The notes: a model not told the origin generated them from the sequence alone. A stretch of 64,000 bases of DNA from Phycisphaeraceae bacterium (GCA_019636845.1 JAHBWV010000001.1:496001-560000), one strand, 5' to 3'; positions 52,688 through 61,674 are shown, counted from the first letter of the stretch. Translations and numbers: made by a program.

Positions 52688-53185
52688 TTAGCCACGGGAT
52701 GGTGCGTCGGCGCGGTGTGGCGGTCGCCAATCCATCCACGCTGCCGCGAGGTCGTGCAAACCGACGAGTAGCCACATCCCCTCCGTATCGAATAGCCACG
52801 AGTCGTCTCGCCACAGCACGGACTCGAACTCAGCAACATCCCGCGTTCGCATGCGGACGGCAGACGTAGAGCTCTCTCGCCACAACCAGACCTCACCATT
52901 CGTGGGCACGCCGAGGCGCGGCACCGCGGTGGAGAGCGGCTCGGTACCACCTTCGTAGGTCTGATCGCCTCGCCGGAGGTCGCCAAGTAACCGGTCTGTC
53001 GCGGCGTGCGTGATCTTCGCGATGCTCATCGTGGGAGGTTCAAGACGTAGTCTGCGTGACAGGGTTAACGCGAGAGACTCCAGCGAGTCAATGGGTTGGA
53101 TCTCATACCACGGGGCGGGGCGATGGAATGACTCGCGGAAGAGCTTGTCCGCAACCGCGGGATCGTGAAGGGGCCACAGGTCCAT
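52688..53185 (-). CDS. Hypothetical protein, last gene of the run behind thiC
   Basis: 165 residues, soluble, with no family recognised. It reads as an alpha/beta protein: 'MDLWPLHDPAVADKLF' at the start, 'EVWLWRESS' and 'FDTEGMWLLVGLHDLAAAWMDW' near the end. It starts 58 bases after the WapI-like gene and points the same way. Base composition here is less G-rich than in the flanking genes. Its place among small accessory genes suggests a related role, but nothing in the sequence proves it. Confidence 0.5.
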   Translation of the reverse strand: MDLWPLHDPAVADKLFRESFHRPAPWYEIQPIDSLESLALTLSRRLRLEPPTMSIAKITHAATDRLLGDLRRGDQTYEGGTEPLSTAVPRLGVPTNGEVWLWRESSTSAVRMRTRDVAEFESVLWRDDSWLFDTEGMWLLVGLHDLAAAWMDWRPPHRADAPSRG

Positions 53186-53243
53186 AGCCGCGTGAGTATA
53201 CAGAATCACGAAGTGCTGAGCGGCGCGGCAGCCAGTAATAGCG

Positions 53244-53732
53244 TCACTGAATCGGATGCGCCGCAAGCTGAGCACGCAGCACATTCACAGCGTCCGCGAG
53301 ATCACGGAACGACGTGTACAGGTCGAGCACCACACCCTGATGCCACATCGTCTCATCGTCTTGATTGGCCTGCGAGAGTGCCTCCCCCCGCAGTTGGCCA
53401 TGTATCGACATACCCGCTGAATCATCCGATCCAATCTTAAACTCCAGAAGCGGTTCGGTGAACGTGAGTCGTTCCACGACATTGCCTTGTCGCCCGGCTT
53501 CGAGCCAAACGATCAGTGTCTCAAGCTCCCACGTCACCAGGCAAGGATCGACAAACGTCCACGATCGCGACTTCGTCTGCACGCTGCCCTCGATCATAAG
53601 CCAGTTTGCGTCCCAGTCGCGATACTCCTTTGGCCGATTGCCCGGATACTGGTAGCGTACAACGCGCAGGCCGAGCCGGTCCAAGCTGTGCGATCCAAGC
53701 CACGCATAGTCTGAGTCTCGATGCGGTGTCAT
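53244..53732 (-). CDS. WapI-like immunity-family protein
   Basis: 162 residues, soluble. The pattern 'DWDANWLMIEGSV…SWTFVDPCLVTWELETLIVWLEAG' followed by 'TFTEPLLEFKIGSDDSAGMSIHGQLRGEA' and a final 'VVLDLYTSFRDLADAVNVLRAQL' fits the WapI immunity family, small proteins first known as partners of contact-dependent WapA toxins. I do not see a WapA/RHS toxin gene here, so it may be an orphan immunity gene or belong to another pathway. The start is 3 bases after the nucleotidyltransferase stop, so the two are co-translated. Confidence 0.6.
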   Translation of the reverse strand: MTPHRDSDYAWLGSHSLDRLGLRVVRYQYPGNRPKEYRDWDANWLMIEGSVQTKSRSWTFVDPCLVTWELETLIVWLEAGRQGNVVERLTFTEPLLEFKIGSDDSAGMSIHGQLRGEALSQANQDDETMWHQGVVLDLYTSFRDLADAVNVLRAQLAAHPIQ

Positions 53733-53735
53733 AGC

Positions 53736-54314
53736 TTAATCGGATGCTGACTGTTCGATCTCGGTGAGGCGAGCGAGGAGCTCCGACACAAGCGTGCCGC
53801 GAACCCGCGCATCGATGAGGCCGACCGAGAGCATGTCTGCGATGTGGACCCGGTCGATGTCTCGGAAACTCGTGAGTTTCATGCGGACGAGCGCGGGAAG
53901 ATCGATGACGAGGAAACCATCGGGATCGCGGACTGCCTCTTCCACGGTCGGCGAGAGCACGGTATAGGAAGGACGGATCCTCTCACCGGCCCAGACGAGG
54001 TGAACGCCGGACTTCTTGCTCGGTTCGTCGGGGTCGATGAATGCCGCGGCAACTGCTTTATCGCGGAGTTCATCGTCATCGAACCCGAGACCCGTGATCG
54101 CCGCCGAGACACGCGGCGTATCGGTGCGCCGGACGAGAATGTCGACGTCCTTTGTGGCTCTTGTCGCGCCTTGATCCACTCGTCCGACCCATGATGCGAC
54201 GGCGTTGCCCCCGACGACGGCATAAGGCACGCCCGCGGCGTCGAGTGCCGCGGTGACCTTGCGGAGCCGTTGCTGGACGCGTTCGATTGCCATGAGGTGG
54301 GAAGTGAGGCCCAT
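53736..54314 (-). CDS. Nucleotidyltransferase-like protein (AbiEii/MNT type)
   Basis: About 192 residues; an ATG seven codons later is an alternative start. The core shows a helix (RVQQRLRKVTAALDAAGVPYAVVGGNAVASW) with a GG near residue 35, then 'ATRATKDVDILVRR', where the DxD pair of nucleotidyltransferases lies. This resembles the minimal nucleotidyltransferase family that includes AbiEii-type toxins and MNT antitoxins; the second half (VEEAVRDPDGFLVIDLPALVRMKLTSFRDIDRVHIADM) is typical of the former. No cognate antitoxin or HEPN gene is recognised beside it. Coupled to the WapI-like gene. Confidence 0.7.
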   Translation of the reverse strand: MGLTSHLMAIERVQQRLRKVTAALDAAGVPYAVVGGNAVASWVGRVDQGATRATKDVDILVRRTDTPRVSAAITGLGFDDDELRDKAVAAAFIDPDEPSKKSGVHLVWAGERIRPSYTVLSPTVEEAVRDPDGFLVIDLPALVRMKLTSFRDIDRVHIADMLSVGLIDARVRGTLVSELLARLTEIEQSASD

Positions 54315-54394
54315 GCTGGGACAGATTCTAGCGTCGAACGCTGAAGTGCAGATCACCCAGTTTTCACTTTGCAATCCCCAGTGGAAATGGCCGG

Positions 54395-54739
54395 TTACTC
54401 CTGTTGTTTCCATATGACGACCTGCACATCAGGTTCGTTCAACTGCGAACGCCAATCGCGCCGCCAACCACGCAGTCGAGATTCGCACTGTCGGATGAAC
54501 TGGTCGAATCCAATCTCGTTACCTTGAAGGCAAAGCGAGCCGACGCTTCTGAGATCGATGGCCAACTCGACGCATCCTCGGGGCGTATCAGGGCTACGCC
54601 ATACACGAGCAGTGGTGATGGAATCCCAGCCGGCCGTAAGCAAGAGGCGATCACCAAGTTGAATGACAAACGCCTCGTCATCCCATCCGAGGGCGAGCGA
54701 CGTCTGTTGGCCGCGTGCTTTCATGAACCGGCTGAGCAT
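54395..54739 (-). CDS. Small hypothetical protein behind thiC
   Basis: 114 residues starting 3 bases after the thiC stop; a Met five codons in is an alternative. Possible beta-rich fold, with 'EAFVIQLGDRLLLTAGWDSITTARVW' followed by 'CVELAIDLRSVGSL' and a closing helix 'FDQFIRQCESRLRGWRRDW'. This order of strands then a helix is like small PH-type domains, but I cannot name the family. Its lower-GC sequence and place just behind thiC suggest insertion into the thiC transcript. Confidence 0.5.
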   Translation of the reverse strand: MLSRFMKARGQQTSLALGWDDEAFVIQLGDRLLLTAGWDSITTARVWRSPDTPRGCVELAIDLRSVGSLCLQGNEIGFDQFIRQCESRLRGWRRDWRSQLNEPDVQVVIWKQQE

Positions 54740-54742
54740 GTC

Positions 54743-56770
54743 TCAAATCACCCGATCTTCCTTCGCAATCCCGAGCGCGGGGCGGACGTCGACCTGGACG
54801 ACGACCTCGCGGCCGGCCTTGTCGCGTTGGAGTTCTTTGGCGGTGTCGGGGTCCACATAGTCGGAGTGGCAGGAGAGCTTTGCTTCGTCGGCAGACCCCG
54901 AGCTTGCGCTCGGGGCTCCCTTTGAGCCGTTCACCATCGCCTTCTTGGTCTTCGATGCGAGCTTGTGGATCTCGTCGGGGGAGAGGACGCCGCGCTTGGC
55001 GAGGATTTCCTGCTGCTCGGGCGTCAAGGCCGCGGACTTCACGGGCGCGCCGGGGGTCTGGCCATCCTTGCCGCCCATGCGCTCGAAGCCGTCGGCCTTG
55101 CCCGAGGCAAACTCCTGGATCTCCTTGGAGATACGGACGGAGCACCAGTCGTGCCCGCACATGGCGCAGAAGTCGGTGTCGACGTCGAGGTCCTCATCGT
55201 GATAGGCGCGGGCGGTGTCGGGATCGAAGGAGAGCTCGAAGTGCTTCTCCCAGTTGAGGGCGGCGCGGGCCTTGGTGAGTTCATCGTCGCGGTCGCGGGA
55301 ACCGGGGATGCCGAGGGCGACATCGGCGGCGTGTGCCGCAATCTTGTAGGCGATGCACCCCTGCTTCACGTCGTCCTTCTTGGGCAGGCCCAGATGCTCC
55401 TTGGGCGTGACGTAGCAGAGCATCGCCGCGCCGTGATAGGCCATGGCGGTGGCGCCGATGCAACTGGTGATGTGGTCGTAGCCGGGGAACATGTCGGTGA
55501 CGAGCGGGCCGAGCACATAGAAGGGCGCGCCGTGGCAGAGCGTCCGCTGGATCTTGGCGTTCCACTCGATCTGGTCGAAGGGGACATGTCCGGGGCCTTC
55601 GATCATGACCTGCACGCCTTTGCGCCAGGCGCGTTCGGTGAGCTCGCCGAGGGTTTCGAGTTCGGCGATCTGGGCGTCGTCGGTGGCGTCGGCGAGGCCG
55701 CCGGGGCGGAGGCCGTCGCCAATGGAGAAGGTCACATCGTACTGGCGGAGGATGTCGCAGATGTCCTCCCAGTGCGTGTACATGATGTTCTCTTCATTGT
55801 GGACGAGCATCCACTTGGCGAGGAGCGAGCCGCCACGGGAGACGATGCCGATGAGGCGGTTCTTGACGTATTTCAGGTGTCCGCGGCGGACGCCGGCGTG
55901 GATAGTGAAGTAGTCGACGCCCTGCTGTGCCTGGTGATGGAGGGAGGCCTCGATGGTGGGCCAGTCGAGGTCCTCGATCTTCTTGCCGATGATCATGGAG
56001 TAGATGGGGACGGTGCCGATGGGGACGGTCGCGTTTTCGATGATCGCCTGGCGGCACTCGTCGAGATCGCCTCCGGTGGAGAGGTCCATAACTGTGTCCG
56101 CGCCCCACCTCTCGGCCCACTTGAGTTTCTCGACTTCTTCGTGGGTGCCCGACGAGACGGGGGACGCGCCCATGTTGGCGTTGACCTTGGTCTTGCTCGC
56201 GCGGCCGATGGCCATGGGATCCAAGTTGTGTTTCAGGTGGTTGATGTTGGCGGGGATGACGAGGCGGCCCGCGGCGACTTCGTCGCGGACGGCCTCCGGG
56301 CCGCGGCCCTCGGCGAGAAGGCCGAAGTGCGGCTCGCGCTCGGCGACGCGCTTCATCTCCGGCGTGACCATGCCGAGGCGCGCGTGCTCGAGCTGGGTGA
56401 TGGGCTTGAAGGTTTCATGGTAGTAGACGATCCGCATGATCCGGCGGGTGTCGAGGAATGAGGCGACCTTGCAGCCGGGGGGGACGCACGCCGCGGCGTC
56501 GGTCGCGTCGCACATGTTGCTGACCGTTCGCAGAGTCCACCCCTCGGGCAGGAAGTCCCAGGCGGTCTTGGTGCTCGGCGCTGGCATACCGGGGGCATCG
56601 GGGGATGAGAACATGAGAGGGCCACCGAGGTCGGGTTTGTTGGCGAAGGAGCCGGGCGTGGTGACGCCGGTGGTGTTGCCGGGGTTAAGGCCACCACGGA
56701 GGGGGGCGTTGAAGCGAGAGAGGGGGCGGATGTGGTTGGCGGCTTCGGGGGCGGGTGTGTGTGTGCTCAT
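54743..56770 (-). CDS. thiC: Phosphomethylpyrimidine synthase
   Basis: 675 residues. ThiC makes the hydroxymethylpyrimidine phosphate half of thiamine from aminoimidazole ribotide by radical SAM chemistry. The [4Fe-4S] motif CAMCGHDWC (CxxCxxxxC) lies near residues 534-542, followed by '[12 protein letters not shown]'. The core has 'MEYP'-free family blocks such as '[11 protein letters not shown]', 'YFTIHAGV' and '[14 protein letters not shown]'. The C-terminal extension after the cluster is about 130 residues, longer than in E. coli. The ATG has GAGGAG six bases upstream. Controlled by a TPP riboswitch. Confidence 0.97.
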   Translation of the reverse strand: MSTHTPAPEAANHIRPLSRFNAPLRGGLNPGNTTGVTTPGSFANKPDLGGPLMFSSPDAPGMPAPSTKTAWDFLPEGWTLRTVSNMCDATDAAACVPPGCKVASFLDTRRIMRIVYYHETFKPITQLEHARLGMVTPEMKRVAEREPHFGLLAEGRGPEAVRDEVAAGRLVIPANINHLKHNLDPMAIGRASKTKVNANMGASPVSSGTHEEVEKLKWAERWGADTVMDLSTGGDLDECRQAIIENATVPIGTVPIYSMIIGKKIEDLDWPTIEASLHHQAQQGVDYFTIHAGVRRGHLKYVKNRLIGIVSRGGSLLAKWMLVHNEENIMYTHWEDICDILRQYDVTFSIGDGLRPGGLADATDDAQIAELETLGELTERAWRKGVQVMIEGPGHVPFDQIEWNAKIQRTLCHGAPFYVLGPLVTDMFPGYDHITSCIGATAMAYHGAAMLCYVTPKEHLGLPKKDDVKQGCIAYKIAAHAADVALGIPGSRDRDDELTKARAALNWEKHFELSFDPDTARAYHDEDLDVDTDFCAMCGHDWCSVRISKEIQEFASGKADGFERMGGKDGQTPGAPVKSAALTPEQQEILAKRGVLSPDEIHKLASKTKKAMVNGSKGAPSASSGSADEAKLSCHSDYVDPDTAKELQRDKAGREVVVQVDVRPALGIAKEDRVI

Positions 56771-56867
56771 GTGCGGCTCCTCGCGCTTGGGCGCGTGGCG
56801 TTTGGGTTGATTCTCGGGGGGAAGTTGCGTGTGCGTGTCGGCTTGGAGGTTGAGAGTTCCAAGTCGT

Positions 56868-56987
56868 CGCTTCCCTCCGCCGGTGCGAACCGGATCAGGT
56901 TCAACGGGTGCGTCTCAGCGGCAGTGGCGATTTGGATCACGGCCCTGGAGAGCCGCTCCACCCAAAACGCCTGCCGCGCCCCGAGCG
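56868..56987 (-). promoter_or_regulatory. TPP riboswitch (THI element) upstream of thiC
   Basis: On the minus strand the conserved core is present almost letter for letter: CTGAGA, then ACCCGTTGAACCTGATCCGG, then CACCGGCGGAGGGAA. A closing stem CGCT/AGCG frames it, with CGGGG near the 5' end. About 97 bases separate it from the thiC start; in that stretch a CGCGC/GCGCG hairpin abuts the ribosome-binding GAGGAG. Control of translation is therefore more likely than of termination. Binding of thiamine pyrophosphate should lower thiC expression. Confidence 0.95.
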
Positions 56988-57044
56988 TTGAACGGTAAGA
57001 GTAGGTCGAGTGCGCGCGAGCGGTGGCGTGCGTGGGAGGTTGTT

Positions 57045-57620
57045 ATGGCGGTTCAATTGCTCCGTTTCCTGGTTCCTGCGGCGATGTGCGTGCTTGGTGT
57101 TGCGGGGTTTGGGGTGATGTCCGGGGGGAGGGCATATGTGGATGCGGAGAGGGTGCCGCCGCCTGAGGTGGGCTCGACGGCGATCATCTGCCATGCCGCG
57201 GAGCCCGGACGGCGTCTGCTGGTCTCGGGTGTGGTGACAGATGAGTTGGGGAGGCCGGTTCGCGGGGCGACGGTGACGGCGTACAACACGGACGCATCAG
57301 GGCTGTACAACCCCAGAAACTCGCCGACGCGCGAGCCGCGGATCAGCGGCGAGGTGAAGAGCGATGCCGAGGGGCGGTTCCAGTTCCTGACGGTGTATCC
57401 GGGCCCTTATCCGGACATTGCGGAGCCGGCGCATGTCCACTTCGGGGCGACAGCGAGGCGCTTCAAGCAGGCCTGGGCGACGATATGGATCGAGGGCGAC
57501 GCGCTGATCACCGCCGAGCGGAAGGCGTGGGAAGAGCAGGACGAGGAGACGCGGATTGTGCCAGCGGAGAGCATCGAGGGGTTGGCGTTCGCGCGGGTGA
57601 CGATCGTGATGAAGCGATGA
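57045..57620 (+). CDS. Exported intradiol ring-cleavage dioxygenase-like protein
   Basis: 191 residues. Signal peptide (LLRFLVPAAMCVLGVAGFGVMSGGRA) then a domain like the catalytic core of protocatechuate 3,4-dioxygenases: 'VVTDELGRPVRGATVTAYNTDASGLYN', 'SDAEGRFQFLTVYPGPYPDIAEPAHVHF'. The four iron ligands appear in place: Tyr of GLYN, Tyr of GPYP, and the two His of HVH. These enzymes cleave catechols between the hydroxyls. An exported version would act on extracellular aromatics. GGAGG lies five bases before the ATG. It starts 58 bases from the divergent TPP riboswitch. Confidence 0.8.
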   Translation: MAVQLLRFLVPAAMCVLGVAGFGVMSGGRAYVDAERVPPPEVGSTAIICHAAEPGRRLLVSGVVTDELGRPVRGATVTAYNTDASGLYNPRNSPTREPRISGEVKSDAEGRFQFLTVYPGPYPDIAEPAHVHFGATARRFKQAWATIWIEGDALITAERKAWEEQDEETRIVPAESIEGLAFARVTIVMKR

Positions 57621-57705
57621 GCGAGGCGACATGATCGGAGGAGATTCGGTTCCGGATTTGTGAACCGGCGTGCCGGGCGGACGACTCTCTGTCAGAATGG
57701 GGACC

Positions 57706-58278
57706 ATGGATCGCACGCCGGAGCGGATGCCCGACCAGATCTACGACGAGTGGCTGGTGATTCGCTCGCAGGATGGGGAGCCGGGCGCGATTGCGGAACT
57801 GGTGGCGCGTTGGAACGGTCGGCTGCTGGGCTTTGCGCTTGGGATCACGAGGCGTGAGGATTCGGCGCGCGATGCCGTGCAGGCGGCGTGGATGGCGGCG
57901 GCGCGGGACATCGGGCGGCTGAGGGATCCTGCTCGGTTTCCAGCGTGGATTCTGCGGCTTGTGTCGAACAAGTGCGCGGACGCTGCGCGTCGGGATCGGC
58001 GTGCGCGCCGGGCTGAACGCGGGCGGGCACGGGATCTGGGTGAGCGAATCGTGAACCGAACGGCATCGGCGAGCGACCTTGACGAGCGGTCCGAGGTGCG
58101 AGAGGCGATCGCAACCCTGGGGCCGGCGCAGCGAGAGATTCTCGGGCTGCACTATGGCGCGGGGCTCGGGATTGCTGAGATCGCGTCGTGCCTCGGGGTT
58201 CCGGCGGGCACGGTGAAGTCGCGGCTGCACGCGGCTCGTGCCGAACTCAGGGCCATACTCGAAAGGAGAGCAAGATGA
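57706..58278 (+). CDS. ECF-type RNA polymerase sigma factor
   Basis: About 190 residues; other in-frame starts lie up to 12 codons upstream. Region 2 (residues 15-90, 'IAELVARWNGRLLGFALGITRREDSARDAVQAAWMAAAR') and region 4 (135-185, 'IATLGPAQREILGLHYGAGLGIAEIASCLGVPAGTVKSRLHAARAEL') are present. The region 2-4 linker is arginine-rich. It directs polymerase to its own promoters. The stop overlaps the ATG of the DUF6768 gene (ATGA), so the two are co-translated; the partner may regulate it. Confidence 0.92.
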   Translation: MDRTPERMPDQIYDEWLVIRSQDGEPGAIAELVARWNGRLLGFALGITRREDSARDAVQAAWMAAARDIGRLRDPARFPAWILRLVSNKCADAARRDRRARRAERGRARDLGERIVNRTASASDLDERSEVREAIATLGPAQREILGLHYGAGLGIAEIASCLGVPAGTVKSRLHAARAELRAILERRAR

Positions 58279-58655
58279 ATGCGAACCAGGACGGGATGAG
58301 CGAGCGGGAGATGGATGAGGCAATCCATCGAGCCATGCGGTCGGGGGCAACGGAACTGCCGCTGTTGACGCAGGTGACGGAGGCCATGGCTGGGCGGAAC
58401 TGGTGGCTGAACCTGCTTGCGATGCCGGTCATGTTCGCGTTCTTCGGGCTGGCGGTCTGGGCTGGCGTGCGATTCTTCGATGCGCCCGACGCTCGGGGCA
58501 TGATCATGTGGGCAGTCATCTTTCTCTTCAGCACACAGAGCATCGCGATGCTCAAGCTGTGGTACTGGATGCTGATGAACCGGAACGCGGTGGCGCGCGA
58601 GGTGAAGCGGCTTGAGTTCCAGGTGGCGCGGCTCGTGGAGCGGCGAGCGGGCTGA
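58275..58655 (+). CDS. DUF6768-family membrane protein, partner of the sigma factor
   Basis: 126 residues with two membrane segments (WLNLLAMPVMFAFFGLAVWAGVRFF and MIMWAVIFLFSTQSIAMLKLWYWM) and the C-terminal 'WYWMLMNRNAVAREVKRLEFQVARL' that I associate with DUF6768. The N-terminal 45 residues are cytoplasmic and acidic (MSEREMDEAIHRAMR), as expected for a sigma-binding segment. AAGGAG lies seven bases before the ATG. Its place as second gene of a sigma operon suggests an anti-sigma-like role; this is inference from context. Confidence 0.75.
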   Translation: MNANQDGMSEREMDEAIHRAMRSGATELPLLTQVTEAMAGRNWWLNLLAMPVMFAFFGLAVWAGVRFFDAPDARGMIMWAVIFLFSTQSIAMLKLWYWMLMNRNAVAREVKRLEFQVARLVERRAG

Positions 58656-58711
58656 TAGGCGTGTATTGTCGTGTTTGATCAGCGGTTGTGATCCGGTAGT
58701 TGAGAAGACAA

Positions 58712-59131
58712 ATGAGCGTGCGCCCTCAAGGCATTCATGAGACGGTTCTGTACGGCGAGGATCTTGACGCGCTGGAGCGGTTCTATCGCGAGGTGGTGGG
58801 GCTGCGGATGGTGAGCAGGGTTGAGGAGCGCAGCCGCGGGTTTCGGGTGAGTGCATCGCAGGTCTTGCTCGTGTTCCGGGCGAGCGTAACGCGGCGTGGT
58901 CACCCGATGGTGCCGACGCACGGGGCGACGGGCGAGGGGCACGTCGCGTTCTCTATCGAGCGTGGGGCGTATGAAGCGTGGCGGGAGCGCATGGTGAACG
59001 CGGGAGTTGAGATCGAGCAGGAGGTCCAATGGGAGCCGTTGGACGGCATGGAGCGGGGGAGGTCGCTGTATGTGCGCGACCCTGCGGGAAACTCGGTGGA
59101 GTTCATTGAGGGTGAGGTGTGGCCGGCGTGA
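58712..59131 (+). CDS. VOC/glyoxalase-fold protein
   Basis: 139 residues, one VOC module made of two beta-alpha-beta-beta-beta units: 'HETVLYGEDLDALERFYREVVGLRMV' and 'GEGHVAFSIERGAYEAWRERMVNAGVEIEQE', ending with 'SLYVRDPAGNSVEFIEGEVW'. His (HETVLY), His (GHVAF) and the final Glu (VEFIEG) match the metal-ligand positions of the superfamily. Substrate unknown; such proteins range from glyoxalase I to resistance and dioxygenase enzymes. A TTG four codons earlier is an alternative start. Confidence 0.85.
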   Translation: MSVRPQGIHETVLYGEDLDALERFYREVVGLRMVSRVEERSRGFRVSASQVLLVFRASVTRRGHPMVPTHGATGEGHVAFSIERGAYEAWRERMVNAGVEIEQEVQWEPLDGMERGRSLYVRDPAGNSVEFIEGEVWPA

Positions 59132-59289
59132 GCATCGTGTCGGAAGTGCGGGCCGGCAAGGGTTTGAAACTGCGGCTGGGGGTCTCCGAGTAATGGGACG
59201 AGCGGAAGGTGACCGGGCTGGGCGGCCGCGGGGGTGCGGTTGGCGGCTCCGGGGCCGCTCTTGGTACGATGCGGCACCGGAGGTCGGCC

Positions 59290-59874
59290 ATGCTCGACAT
59301 GTTTATCTCAGGTCAGGCGGCGTGGTTCGGTGTTCCTGCGGTTGCGGGGACGCTGATTTTCATTCTCAAGCTGGTGCTGATGTTCGTGGGCGGTGAGACG
59401 ATGGATCTCGACACGGACATCGACTCTCCGTCTGATGGTGCGCTCGACGGGAGCGAGAGCACGGGGGCGTTCAAGGCGTTGTCGCTGCAGAGCATCGCGG
59501 CGTTCTGCATGGGTTTCGGGTGGGGCGGGCTTGGTGTGTATCACGGGTTGAACGCGGGGATCATGATGAGCATCGTCGGCGCGATCGGGGGCGGCGTGCT
59601 GATGGTGTGGGTGCTGGCGATGCTGCTGCGGGGGTTGCTGGCGCTGCAGAGCGACGGGACGGTCTCGATGCGGAGCGCGATGGGGGTGGAGGGTGATGTG
59701 TACGTGACGGTTCCCGGCGCGGGTGCGGGGCGCGGCCAGGTGAGGATCGTGGTGAGCGGGCGTCAGCGGATCGTGAACGCGATCACGGAGGGCGAGGGGC
59801 TGCCCACATCGTCGCGGGTCAGGGTCGTGAAGGTGAACAGCGATAACACGGTGCTCGTGGTCCCGGCCGGGTAA
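59290..59874 (+). CDS. NfeD-like/YqiJ-type membrane protein
   Basis: 194 residues. Two or three membrane segments (AWFGVPAVAGTLIFILKLVLMFV, 'IAAFCMGFGWGGLGVYHGLNAGIMMSIVGAIGGGVLMVWVLAMLLRGLLAL') precede a C-terminal OB-fold (MGVEGDVYVTVPGAGAGRGQVRIVV… VRVVKVNSDNTVLVVPAG), as in NfeD proteins. GGAGG lies six bases before the chosen ATG. It stands 74 bases before a flotillin gene, the usual pairing of NfeD-like proteins with SPFH proteins in membrane-domain organisation. Confidence 0.85.
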   Translation: MLDMFISGQAAWFGVPAVAGTLIFILKLVLMFVGGETMDLDTDIDSPSDGALDGSESTGAFKALSLQSIAAFCMGFGWGGLGVYHGLNAGIMMSIVGAIGGGVLMVWVLAMLLRGLLALQSDGTVSMRSAMGVEGDVYVTVPGAGAGRGQVRIVVSGRQRIVNAITEGEGLPTSSRVRVVKVNSDNTVLVVPAG

Positions 59875-59948
59875 GTCCCGCGCAGGCGTGAGATGAGCGG
59901 AAGAGAATTGGCACGGCGCGCGAGCGCTGATGAGGGAGGTCTGGACGG

Positions 59949-61607
59949 ATGAACGAGATTCTGAGCGTAATTGCGGCTGTTCCGGCGCGGAGCGCAAACC
60001 CGGCCTGGTTCTTCGGGATCATCGGTGCGATTCTGCTGCTGTTCATGTTTGTCGTGATCCTGCTGGCGACGAGGTATCGCAGGTGTCCGTCGAATCGGAT
60101 CCTGGTGATTTACGGAAAGGTGGGAACGAACAAGGCGTCGCGGTGTCTGCACGGCGGCGGCGCGTTCGTGTGGCCTCTGATCCAGGACTTTGCGTATCTG
60201 TCGCTGGAGCCGATGGTGATCGATATCCCGCTGGAGGGTGCGCTGTCGCTGAACAACATCCGCGTGAACGTGCCATCGACGTTCACGGTGGGTATCTCGA
60301 CCGATCCGATGCTTATGAATCTCGCTGCGGAGCGTCTGCTGATGCTCTCGCCCCAGCAGGTGCGGGACCAGGCGCAGGACATCATCCTCGGGCAGCTTCG
60401 CCTTGTCATCGCGACCCTGACGATCGAGGAGATCAACAAGGATCGCGAGAAGTTCATGCACCTCATCAACGAGAACGTGGAGCAGGAGATCAACAAGATC
60501 GGTCTTGTGCTGATCAACGTGAACGTGCGAGATATCACGGACGAATCGGGGTATATCCAGGCGATCGGCAAGCGGGCCGCGGCGGAGGCGATCAACCGCG
60601 CGAAGGTGGAAGTTGCGCAGCAGGAGCAGTCGGGCGCGACGGGCGAGGCGATCGCGGTGCGCGAGAAGACGGTGAACGTGACGCGCGAGCAGACCACGGC
60701 GATCCAAGCGCAGAAGAACCTTGAGCAGGAGCAGCGAGTGAAGGTCGCGGCGTACGAGGCCGAGGCCGTGAAGGGCGAGGTCGAGGCGCAGCGGAACCGC
60801 GAGATCGCGGTGGCGCAGCGCGAGGCGGAGACGGTCGCGGCCAAGAAGCTCGCGGAGCAGGAGCAGCGCATCCGCGTGGCGGAGGCGGAGGCAACGGCGA
60901 CGACGGGCGAGAACATGTCGCGTGCAACAATCGCCGAGAGCAACGCGAAGCTGGCGGAGATCCAGGCCGAAGCCACGAAGCGGTCCCAGGTCGCCCAGGC
61001 CAAGGCGCAGGAAGCGGTGATGCTGGCGCAACGCGACGAGGAGCTGGCACGGCTTGCCAGGGACCAGATCGCGCCGCAGGAGATCGAGAAGCGCCGGATC
61101 GAGATCGCTGCGGAGGCAGAGGCGGAGAAGGTGCGGCGTGAGGCGCAGGGCGAGGCGGACGCGATTCTCGCCAAGTACGAGGCGGAGGCCAAGGGCGTCA
61201 AGCAGGTGATGGAGGCCAAGGCGGAGGGGTACCGGAAGTTGATCGAGGCGTGCGGCAGCGACCCGGCGGTCGGCCCGACCCTGCTCCTGATCGAGCAGTT
61301 GCCGAACCTCGTCGAGCACCAGGTGAAGGCGATCCAGGGGCTGAAGATCGACAAAATCACGGTCTGGGACACGGGAAGCGGCGAGGGGGGACGCAACACC
61401 ACGGCGGACTTCCTGTCGGGGCTTGTCGGTTCGCTGCCACGCCTGCATGAGCTCGCGAAGCAGGCCGGAATCGAGCTTCCGTCCGCGCTCGGGAAGCTGG
61501 CGGAGCGGGACGCGAAGCCGGTGGCGCGGCGTGGCGGAGGGGGTGGGGGCGGGGATCGCAACGCGGGCGGCGGTTCTGCTGGCGGTGAGGGTGGCGAGCC
61601 GACGTGA
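59949..61607 (+). CDS. Flotillin-like SPFH protein
   Basis: 552 residues. An N-terminal membrane segment (WFFGIIGAILLLFMFVVILLATRY) is followed by an SPFH domain (about 45-215, 'VWPLIQDFAYLSLEPMVIDI', 'INKIGLVLINVNVRDITDESGYI'). A long Ala/Glu/Arg/Gln coiled-coil follows (about 220-430), with the repeated EA-rich pattern of flotillins. Residues 430-515 form the flotillin C-terminal domain, and the last 30 are a glycine-rich tail. Bacterial flotillins scaffold membrane microdomains. GGGAGG lies about ten bases before the ATG. Pairs with the NfeD-like gene upstream. Confidence 0.92.
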   Translation: MNEILSVIAAVPARSANPAWFFGIIGAILLLFMFVVILLATRYRRCPSNRILVIYGKVGTNKASRCLHGGGAFVWPLIQDFAYLSLEPMVIDIPLEGALSLNNIRVNVPSTFTVGISTDPMLMNLAAERLLMLSPQQVRDQAQDIILGQLRLVIATLTIEEINKDREKFMHLINENVEQEINKIGLVLINVNVRDITDESGYIQAIGKRAAAEAINRAKVEVAQQEQSGATGEAIAVREKTVNVTREQTTAIQAQKNLEQEQRVKVAAYEAEAVKGEVEAQRNREIAVAQREAETVAAKKLAEQEQRIRVAEAEATATTGENMSRATIAESNAKLAEIQAEATKRSQVAQAKAQEAVMLAQRDEELARLARDQIAPQEIEKRRIEIAAEAEAEKVRREAQGEADAILAKYEAEAKGVKQVMEAKAEGYRKLIEACGSDPAVGPTLLLIEQLPNLVEHQVKAIQGLKIDKITVWDTGSGEGGRNTTADFLSGLVGSLPRLHELAKQAGIELPSALGKLAERDAKPVARRGGGGGGGDRNAGGGSAGGEGGEPT

Positions 61608-61640
61608 GCGGCGCGATTGAATGGTGAAATGGTGTGAATG

Positions 61641-61674
61641 GACGCTGTCGGACGTGTCCGGCGGCGTCTTTCTC
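61641..61674 (+). terminator. Rho-independent terminator of the flotillin operon
   Basis: GACGC pairs with GCGTC and CGGA with TCCG across a small internal loop, followed by TTTCTC. It lies 34 bases after the flotillin stop. Confidence 0.65.
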
